Positions 57,952 through 64,000 of a stretch of 64,000 bases of DNA are shown here, in pieces. The stretch is from Microbulbifer sp. VAAF005. Lineage in GTDB: Bacteria > Pseudomonadota > Gammaproteobacteria > Pseudomonadales > Cellvibrionaceae. A program made the position numbers and the translations under genes. The notes under the pieces are model-generated. The model was not told the DNA's origin, did no database searches, and saw nothing but the letters and a program-made list of their open reading frames with translations. Positions within the stretch are counted from its first letter, which is position 1. Each line of letters starts with the position of its first letter. Location of the stretch: contig NZ_CP120233.1 of the NCBI RefSeq assembly GCF_030012985.1, forward strand, positions 2,277,001 to 2,341,000. Reading direction: 5' to 3'.

Positions 57952-60042
57952 ATGACAGTGAAGGAAGCAGTACCTGTCCAGGATGAAAAGCCGCCAGTTC
58001 AGGAACAAAGCCTGATTGAGCCAGTTGGATTCACCCCGGTACAAATAAAATCTACCCGCGCGCGACTCTTTCTTTCTAAGCGAGCATTGATTGTCGCAGG
58101 TTGCCTTTTACTCGCTATTTTTGCACTCAGCTATCTGATTATGGCGCGGTCATTAATCTTTGATACCAACCCGGTTGATGCCCGCATCAAGGTCAGTGGG
58201 TTCGCTATTCCTCTGGGCGATGGACATTTGGTTTTACCTGGTAATTATCAATTCACGATCAGTGCTGACGGCTATTTGCCCCAGAGTGGCGAAGTCGAAG
58301 TAAAACGTGACGGGCACAGTCGCCACTCCATTTCCCTGGAAAAACTTCCCGGCCACCTACAGGTTAAAACAACGCCCCCTGTACCAGTAAAAATCCTTAT
58401 TAATGGACGGGAAGTACCCAATAAAAATGGTCTTGTGGAAGCAATCAACGCAGGTCCTATGCGTGTGACTGTCCTATCAGACCGGTACTTGCCGTTCACA
58501 CGTGAAATAAATGTTGAAGGGTTAGACAATACCCACACACTGGAGGCCGCACTTCGACCGGCCTGGGCCAATATCACCGTCAGCAGCAACCCTCCCGGGG
58601 CCACGGTCACAGTTGAAGGAAAAGTTCTCGGCAGAACACCACTGACCACTGAATTAGTTCAGGGCGACAGAACCGTATCCATTTCACTGCCTGAACATAA
58701 AACTGTCGATATTCCTGTCGCTGTTACAGCCGGTGTCGATCAAACGCTAGCAACCGTCAGCCTGGGACCCGCTGATGGACTTTTACGCGTTGTTACCACC
58801 CCAGAGGGAGCGGGAGTGACAGTCAACGGAGAGTTTCGCGGTCATACCCCACTGGAACTGGAATTGGCCTCCGGCCACAGGCATAGACTTCGCTTCTTCA
58901 AGGATGGCTACGCCTCTATTGAGCACACAGTTGACCTCGGTGCTGGAACACAGCGGGACCTGAATATAAACCTAAATGCTGTGTACGGCAGGGTTCACGT
59001 CAGTAGCGTCCCTCCAGATGCAGAAGTTTACATTGATGGTCAATACGCCGGGAACAGTGGACAAACTTTTAACCTGCCAGCTCGCAGCCATAACATTGTC
59101 GTACGCAAACAGGGCTACCAGGAATTTGACACTCGTGTCATTCCCAGCACGAAACTGGAGCAAACTGTCAGAGCGGTACTGCTTACATCCGAACAAGCGC
59201 GCTGGAGAGAAACCCCATCAACTTTGCGTCACGCAGCTGGCGGCACCATGAAACTCATGCGCCCCAACGCCGTATTTACCATGGGATCATCCCGGCGAGA
59301 ACAGGGGCGGCGGGCAAACGAGGTTATGCGTCAGGTATCTCTAAATCGGCCTTTCTATATTGGGACCACTGAAGTTACTAACCGGGAATATCGGCGTTTC
59401 AAGCGCCTGCATACCTCAAGCCATATAAATGGTGTCAGTCTCGACAATGACAATCTGCCAGTTGTAAATGTCAGTTGGGTAGAGGCAGTGCTATTTTGCA
59501 ATTGGCTCAGTGAAAGAGACGGTCTCACACCGGTCTATTTGACGGAAGCCGGGCGTGTTGTCGGCTTTGATGGCGCAGCCAACGGTTATCGTTTACCGAC
59601 TGAAGCCGAATGGGCCTGGGTTGCACGATACGATCAAGGCACCATGAAAAAATTCCCTTGGGGAAATGAGCTACCAATAAAGAGCAATTCCGGAAACTAC
59701 GCAGATACTACTGCCACAAAACTAGTTCCTGCAGTCCTTCGCACCTACAGTGATCGTTACGCAGCTACCTCACCGGTAGGTAGCTACAGTCCTAATGCTT
59801 TTGGTATTTATGACTTGGGTGGAAATGTCTCTGAATGGATTCACGATCTATACACGATAGGGACCGGATTATCCCGACGTATCGAAGAAAACCCTGTCGG
59901 TCCAGAGGATGGGGACTTCCATGTAATCCGTGGTTCCAGCTGGCGTCATTCGGGGTTGACTGAGTTGCGCCTCTCCTACCGTGATTACGGAGAATCCGCT
60001 CGTAATGATATTGGCTTCCGCCTTGCCCGCTGGGTGAATTAG
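57952..60042 (+). CDS. Five PEGA-like repeats fused to a SUMF1/FGE-like domain
   Basis: A 696-aa protein: cytoplasmic tail (1-44), membrane helix ~45-66, then five ~68-residue beta repeats (~70-132, 135-202, 205-272, 277-342, 347-410) with PEGA-type cores such as VSSNPPGATVTVEGKVLGRT, VTTPEGAGVTVNGEFRGHTP and VSSVPPDAEVYIDGQYAG. Residues ~428-695 are a formylglycine-generating-enzyme/SUMF1-like domain (YIGTTEVTNREYRRF, GYRLPTEAEWAWVARY, YDLGGNVSEWIHD, HVIRGSSWRHSG, NDIGFRLAR). The paired Cys of active FGE are absent, so a non-catalytic binding role is likely. Confidence 0.82.
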   Translation: MTVKEAVPVQDEKPPVQEQSLIEPVGFTPVQIKSTRARLFLSKRALIVAGCLLLAIFALSYLIMARSLIFDTNPVDARIKVSGFAIPLGDGHLVLPGNYQFTISADGYLPQSGEVEVKRDGHSRHSISLEKLPGHLQVKTTPPVPVKILINGREVPNKNGLVEAINAGPMRVTVLSDRYLPFTREINVEGLDNTHTLEAALRPAWANITVSSNPPGATVTVEGKVLGRTPLTTELVQGDRTVSISLPEHKTVDIPVAVTAGVDQTLATVSLGPADGLLRVVTTPEGAGVTVNGEFRGHTPLELELASGHRHRLRFFKDGYASIEHTVDLGAGTQRDLNINLNAVYGRVHVSSVPPDAEVYIDGQYAGNSGQTFNLPARSHNIVVRKQGYQEFDTRVIPSTKLEQTVRAVLLTSEQARWRETPSTLRHAAGGTMKLMRPNAVFTMGSSRREQGRRANEVMRQVSLNRPFYIGTTEVTNREYRRFKRLHTSSHINGVSLDNDNLPVVNVSWVEAVLFCNWLSERDGLTPVYLTEAGRVVGFDGAANGYRLPTEAEWAWVARYDQGTMKKFPWGNELPIKSNSGNYADTTATKLVPAVLRTYSDRYAATSPVGSYSPNAFGIYDLGGNVSEWIHDLYTIGTGLSRRIEENPVGPEDGDFHVIRGSSWRHSGLTELRLSYRDYGESARNDIGFRLARWVN

Positions 60043-60051
60043 GAGACTAGT

Positions 60052-60261
60052 GTGAAATATTTATTACTTACTTTACTGCTTCTATTTATCAACTTTGCGT
60101 ACGCAGAAGATGAAAACAAGCCGAAAGAGAACCAGCAAACAGCGGCAGTAATTCCCAAGAAAGAAGCACCAATAACTAGGAATAAAAGTAATTCAGATGA
60201 CTATAAGGCCTCGGAAGAAATCTCCGAAGACTTATCGGTTTCCTTTCCCGTAGATATATAG
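60052..60261 (+). CDS. Small exported protein of the VWA cluster
   Basis: A 69-aa product from GTG 60052 (AGGAG upstream), 9 nt after the SUMF1-like gene. Signal peptide MKYLLLTLLLLFINFAYAED, then a highly charged, probably disordered segment (KPKENQQTAAVIPKKEAPIT, SEEISEDLSVSFPVDI). No known domain. Its tight placement supports a real gene. Confidence 0.6.
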   Translation: MKYLLLTLLLLFINFAYAEDENKPKENQQTAAVIPKKEAPITRNKSNSDDYKASEEISEDLSVSFPVDI

Positions 60262-60285
60262 AAATAGCTTCTAGCGAGTATCGCC

Positions 60286-61080
60286 ATGAAATTTAAATCA
60301 TCGGATTTTGTCTTCCAGGTCTTTGCTCTTCTGGGGTCTATTATTTTGGTCCACGCGATTTATGTCGCCATTATTCGCCCTAATGCAGATGCGCTAATTG
60401 AGGAGCAACTGGCGAGGGAGGCCGCTGGGGAAACCTACGTTCAACAACGCTCTATCTACATTGTGATGCGCGACTATGAGCAAGAGGCCTGCTTTGTTCT
60501 GATGTTGTGGGCAATGGCCATTATGGGACTAAAGGCACAGAGAAGCATTCGCGAGCGAAAATTACTGGACAAAGCTCTACTTAATATCAGCGAGGGAACT
60601 CCTATTCTTCCCGAGGATACCCGTGATTTATCCCGCCCGATACAAGCCCTTCCTGAAGAGGAACGACGATATTTAGTTCCCAGGGCACTACTCACCGCCC
60701 TGCAGCGATTCGGTTCTACTAAGAATGTCGCCGCCGTTTCCAACTCTGTAAAAGAGGTTTGCGAAACTGAGGGAGACAGACTCGACTCTGAGCTGGCAAT
60801 GGTTCGCTATATTACGTGGGCTATTCCATCTATCGGATTTATTGGCACGGTACGAGGTATCGGCGAAGCATTATCACAGGCGCATCGAGCCGTAGAGGGG
60901 GATATAGCTGGCGTGACGGTAAGTCTGGGGGTCGCGTTTAACTCTACCTTTATCGCCCTGGTAATTAGTATCGTCATTATGTTTTTCACTCACCAGCTAC
61001 AACTCATGCAGGAGCGTCTGGTGTTGGATACACAAAGTTACTGTGACAACCGCTTACTGCGTTTTCTGAAAATCAGCTAG
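60286..61080 (+). CDS. MotA/TolQ/ExbB-type channel protein of the VWA cluster
   Basis: A 264-aa membrane protein with helices at ~11-31, ~66-84, ~168-190 and ~208-236. The last two carry the stator signature: MVRYITWAIPSIGFIGTVRG then VTVSLGVAFNSTFIALVISI, matching the TolQ/ExbB/MotA helices that surround the ion path. A cytoplasmic loop lies between helices 2 and 3. No ExbD/TolR/MotB gene of normal type is in the window; instead two VWA proteins with ExbD-like anchors follow. Predicted to form a pentamer by analogy with ExbB. Confidence 0.85.
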   Translation: MKFKSSDFVFQVFALLGSIILVHAIYVAIIRPNADALIEEQLAREAAGETYVQQRSIYIVMRDYEQEACFVLMLWAMAIMGLKAQRSIRERKLLDKALLNISEGTPILPEDTRDLSRPIQALPEEERRYLVPRALLTALQRFGSTKNVAAVSNSVKEVCETEGDRLDSELAMVRYITWAIPSIGFIGTVRGIGEALSQAHRAVEGDIAGVTVSLGVAFNSTFIALVISIVIMFFTHQLQLMQERLVLDTQSYCDNRLLRFLKIS

Positions 61081-61118
61081 CGGTTTTACCTGAATAAGTC
61101 GTAGCGAGGAATAAACCC

Positions 61119-62422
61119 ATGGGACAAGGCGTCCTGGAAATAAATGACTGCGGATTACGTGTATTTTCAAATACTAACGAAGTACTGGAAAGTCCTGGAA
61201 TTGCAGTTATTGAACACAATAAAATTCATATTGGTACCTCAGCTCAAATGCGTGCCAGGAGCCATCCGACTCAGGTTAACAACCAGTTTTGGAGAAGACT
61301 GAGCCTCGAGTCACTAAAGTCAGAAAATCAACGCTGCCGCCACCATGCCGACTTGGTCTACTGCCACCTTCAGGAAATCGCGGAGCACTGTGACCTTCCC
61401 GATGAAATTGTTCTCGCTGTTCCCGGCAATTTTACCCACGAACAACTGGCTTTACTCCTGGGGGTTATTAAAGTTAGCGATATCAATATCGTAGGTATTG
61501 TTGATGCAGCAACCGCGTGCCTGGGTAATTTGGCTCCTGCTGGAATCCAGCTGCATATCGACCTACAACTCCACCAGACACTGGTAACAAAGATTGCTGT
61601 GGATAAGCAAGCCACGGTGAAAACGGTAGAAACTGTTGCCGACGCAGGACTACACAACTTCCAGGAATCCTGGGCTCGCGTATTTACCGATGCATTTATT
61701 ATGCAGTGCCGATTTGACCCTCTCCATTCAGCTGAATCAGAACAGCAACTCTATGATTTGATGCCCCAGTGGACTGATCGAGCGATGCGTCACGGAGAAG
61801 TTCTAGCTGAACTTGATGATCGAACAGCAAAGATCAGCCTGCGGCAGCTTCAAGATGCAACAACCCCTCTCCTATCCCGTATACGAGCAATGATTGAAAA
61901 CCTGGAGGAAAGTCAAAGTGTGAGTTTTATCTCCCATCGCTGGGCTGATATCCCAGGGGGAATTCAGCTTGCCCAACGTGTACATCTTCTCTCAAGAGAC
62001 TCCATTGCACATGCCATCAATCATCGCTGGAAAGAATTACGCAGTGATAGCAGTACATTGAAACTGATCAACTCTGTCACTGCCCTCCCCCTAGCGAGGT
62101 CAAGGTGCATGTAGAGAAATCCTCAGAAACCGTAGCGACACATTTACTTTTTGGACACAAGGCACTGGCCGCCCAGGAACCTCTATTCGTTTTCTGGCAT
62201 GACGAGAAATTTCAAGTCACCCCAACACCACCGGAGCACCCTGCCGCAACAGTCACAAATCATGCCGGCAGACTTGCTTTGCGGGTGGATGCTGGAATTC
62301 AGCTCACACTCAATGGAAAAGAGATTGAGTCACCCGTTAATCTCAACGCCGGCGATACAATTGGAGTTGCAGATTATCAAGATGTGATAACTGCGATTAG
62401 CGTGGAGCGATATGGGGCGTAA
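61119..62422 (+). CDS. Degenerate Hsp70/actin-like protein with FHA-like C-terminal segment, frameshifted
   Basis: The first frame (61119-~62090) has an actin-fold layout: LEINDCGLRVFSN in the place of the first phosphate loop, PDEIVLAVPGNFTHEQLALL, IVGIVDAATACLGN, and HIDLQLHQTLVTKIAV in place of the second. The normal DxGT/DLGGG residues are missing, so ATPase activity is doubtful. The C run 62087-62091 is one base short: adding C reads ALPPSEVKVHVEKSSETV and fuses the second frame, ending LTLNGKEIESPVNLNAGDTI, beta-rich and FHA-like. About 434 aa intended. Alternatively two genes, the second starting GTG 62105. Confidence 0.65.
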
Positions 62423-63494
62423 AAAGCGTCGTTTTTCCACATTTAGCCTGTCCTTCCTCGATATCATGTCCTGTGGTTTTGGGGCAGTAGCGTTAATTTT
62501 TCTTATTATCAAACACGGCTCCGATCACCAAGTTGAAGTAGAGACTGAAGATCTCACTGCCGAGGTGAACCTTCTGGAAGAGGAGGTGGAATTTGGACAG
62601 GAACACTTAGTTCAAGCCAGAAATACTCTGGATGTCGTTAGTGATGAACTGGTTGAGGCTCAAGGGCTTGCCAGACGCATTTTGGAGCAAATAGAGGAAA
62701 CCAAAGGCAATATCGCTGAAATCGACAGTATCGATGAAGAAGAGGATATCAAGAGGCTACAAGATAAACTCAAAAAACTGGAGCAGGCGAAAAAGAACCT
62801 TGAGGAAGAAAATAAAAAGCTGGGAAATAACGTTCGCAAATTTGTCGGTGATGGAGATCGTCAATACCTCACCGGCCTGCGCCTAGGCGGTAATCGCATC
62901 CTGATACTATTGGATTCATCGGCGTCTATGCTCGGCGACGAGCTTATTAAAATAATACGCGCCCGTAACATGTCTTCACCGGTAAAACGCAAAACTGAAA
63001 AATGGCGCAGGGCCGTCAGCACAGTCTCCTGGCTTACTGCTCAGTTTCCCAGGGATAGCCAATACCAGATCTATACTTTTAATACCTCTTTTCGTGCCGC
63101 AATAGCCGGTACAGAAGATCGCTGGCTCAATGTGGATGACCGCGACCAGTTGGACCAGGCTATCAAGGGGCTAGATGAAGTAGTGCCGGAAAATGGTACC
63201 AGTCTAGAGAGAGTATTTAACGCTATTAACGCTATGACGCCACTGCCCGACAACATTATTCTCATTACCGATGGGTTACCGACCCAAGGGATGAGTGCGC
63301 CCAGAAAACCCACTATTTCGGGTAGAGACAGGCGCAGTCTATTCAAGCGCGCGGTTAAAGTGCTCCCCAAGAATATCCCCATCAATGTCATTCTTGCCCC
63401 TATGGAGGGGGACCCATTTGCGGCTAGTGAATTTTGGAAGCTGGCGATGCAAAGCAAAGGCTCTTTCCTTGCACCTTCGAGGGACTGGCCATGA
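62412..63494 (+). CDS. Membrane-anchored VWA-domain protein 1
   Basis: A 360-aa protein: basic cytoplasmic start (MGRKKRRFSTF), a membrane helix SLSFLDIMSCGFGAVALIFL, a coiled coil (~45-140), and a von Willebrand A domain from ~158 with the MIDAS start LILLDSSASM, the Thr region (NGTSLERVFNAI) and NIILITDGLPTQG. The anchor has a conserved FLDIM Asp at the helix entrance, like the D of ExbD/TolR. Its stop overlaps the paralogue by 4 nt. Single-pass, periplasmic VWA is the predicted topology. Confidence 0.82.
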   Translation: MGRKKRRFSTFSLSFLDIMSCGFGAVALIFLIIKHGSDHQVEVETEDLTAEVNLLEEEVEFGQEHLVQARNTLDVVSDELVEAQGLARRILEQIEETKGNIAEIDSIDEEEDIKRLQDKLKKLEQAKKNLEEENKKLGNNVRKFVGDGDRQYLTGLRLGGNRILILLDSSASMLGDELIKIIRARNMSSPVKRKTEKWRRAVSTVSWLTAQFPRDSQYQIYTFNTSFRAAIAGTEDRWLNVDDRDQLDQAIKGLDEVVPENGTSLERVFNAINAMTPLPDNIILITDGLPTQGMSAPRKPTISGRDRRSLFKRAVKVLPKNIPINVILAPMEGDPFAASEFWKLAMQSKGSFLAPSRDWP

Positions 63495-64000
63495 TAGGAG
63501 CACAAAAAAAGCGTCGCCAGGAGGAGTTCAGCATTTCTTTCCTGGATGTTATCTGCTGCGGATTTGGCGCAATTGTTTTGCTGCTGATGATCGCCAAGAC
63601 TGCAGAACCGATTGTATTAGAGGAAGCTGAAGTAGACCTCGAAGGGCAGGTATTGGAACTACAGCAACAGCTGGGGGAAATCCGTGGTGAGACCACAGTT
63701 ATCAACCGGGATCTAAATTCAAAGCGAGAACAAATCGATATCGAGCGCAAGAGAATTGCCAACCTGCGCGGTGAGTTGGAAGCACTTCAAGCGGAATTTG
63801 CCAGTAAAACCGAAGGGCAAAGTGAGGATGGCAAACTCAAAGGTGAGCTGACCATTGCACTACAATCCATCACTGATGAAATGCGTCGCCTACTGGGCGA
63901 GAACTACCAGCGTAAAAACAATGTTATTGGCGGAATCCCTGTCGACAGCGAATACATTCTCTTCATTATCGACACCTCCGGCAGTATGTTTAATTACGGC
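63491..64000 (+). CDS. Membrane-anchored VWA-domain protein 2, cut by window end
   Basis: A paralogue of the preceding gene, 170 residues visible. N-terminus MIGAQKKRRQEEFSISFLDV, helix SFLDVICCGFGAIVLLLMI, coiled coil (~40-110), and the VWA MIDAS start YILFIIDTSGSMFNYG at the window end. FLD(I/V)(M/I)xCGFGA is shared with the first VWA protein, suggesting two anchored subunits in one complex. The ATG overlaps the preceding TGA. C-terminal part unseen. Confidence 0.85.
   Translation, partial: MIGAQKKRRQEEFSISFLDVICCGFGAIVLLLMIAKTAEPIVLEEAEVDLEGQVLELQQQLGEIRGETTVINRDLNSKREQIDIERKRIANLRGELEALQAEFASKTEGQSEDGKLKGELTIALQSITDEMRRLLGENYQRKNNVIGGIPVDSEYILFIIDTSGSMFNYG

Noticed and set aside
60286..64000. 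Zorya-type defence system because of a MotA/ExbB-like protein
   Set aside because: No ZorB-like OmpA/MotB protein and no ZorC/ZorD helicase are seen; partners are VWA, PEGA/SUMF1 and lipoproteins instead.

Overview
The window looks like a chromosomal segment of a marine gammaproteobacterium. Gene content (aspS-yebC-ruvC block, gamma-type Rsx complex, long-tailed RsxC, YdiJ, TrhO, HU with a lysine-rich tail) and moderate GC point towards the Cellvibrionales, perhaps a Microbulbifer relative. That placement is inference from gene content only. I saw no rRNA, tRNA, CRISPR array, insertion sequence or prophage.

Layout. 1-6.2 kb: core genes (ruvC fragment, yebC, aspS, FmdB-type zinc ribbon, HU-like protein, proS). 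6.3-13.4 kb: lytic transglycosylase, membrane AraC regulator, fatty-acid-hydroxylase/sterol-desaturase protein, PPIase and HupE/UreJ (both frameshifted), Lrp regulator and aminotransferase. 13.4-18.6 kb: an AT-richer accessory stretch with a broken S41 peptidase, a 2OG-Fe(II) oxygenase, another gene with an in-frame stop, and small hypotheticals. 18.6-22.1 kb: a three-gene photolyase operon (YbgA/DUF523, MerR, photolyase) behind a promoter whose -35 box lies in a near-perfect dyad. 22.2-38 kb: YdiJ, TPR protein, 3D-domain secreted protein with a three-hairpin leader, TrhO, ApbC, MetG, DMT exporter, hydroxyacid dehydrogenase, a YqjD/YqjE/YqjK-like membrane trio and YghU. 38.3-44.1 kb: complete rsxABCDGE. 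44.4-51.6 kb: TetR, diheme cytochrome plus beta-helix lipoprotein pair, esterase, Yip1-like protein and branched-chain aminotransferase.

The most interesting part is 52.2 kb to the window end: at least ten same-strand genes that I do not recognise as a described system. They encode a TPR protein with a TonB-C-like end, two lipoproteins, a membrane TPR protein, a protein with five PEGA-like repeats and a SUMF1/FGE-like domain, a small exported protein, a TolQ/ExbB/MotA-type channel protein, a degenerate Hsp70/actin-like protein, and two paralogous membrane-anchored VWA proteins. The VWA anchors contain an aspartate in a helix resembling that of ExbD/TolR. I suggest an ion-driven envelope machine in which the VWA proteins replace ExbD.

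A quality caveat applies. Eight genes are broken by single-base indels, seven of them in homopolymer runs and several in genes normally intact (rsxB, apbC, ilvE). This looks like residual sequencing error, so I annotate most of these as single genes with a frameshift. Two in-frame stop codons at 14.4 and 16.0 kb are not explained this way and may be real decay.
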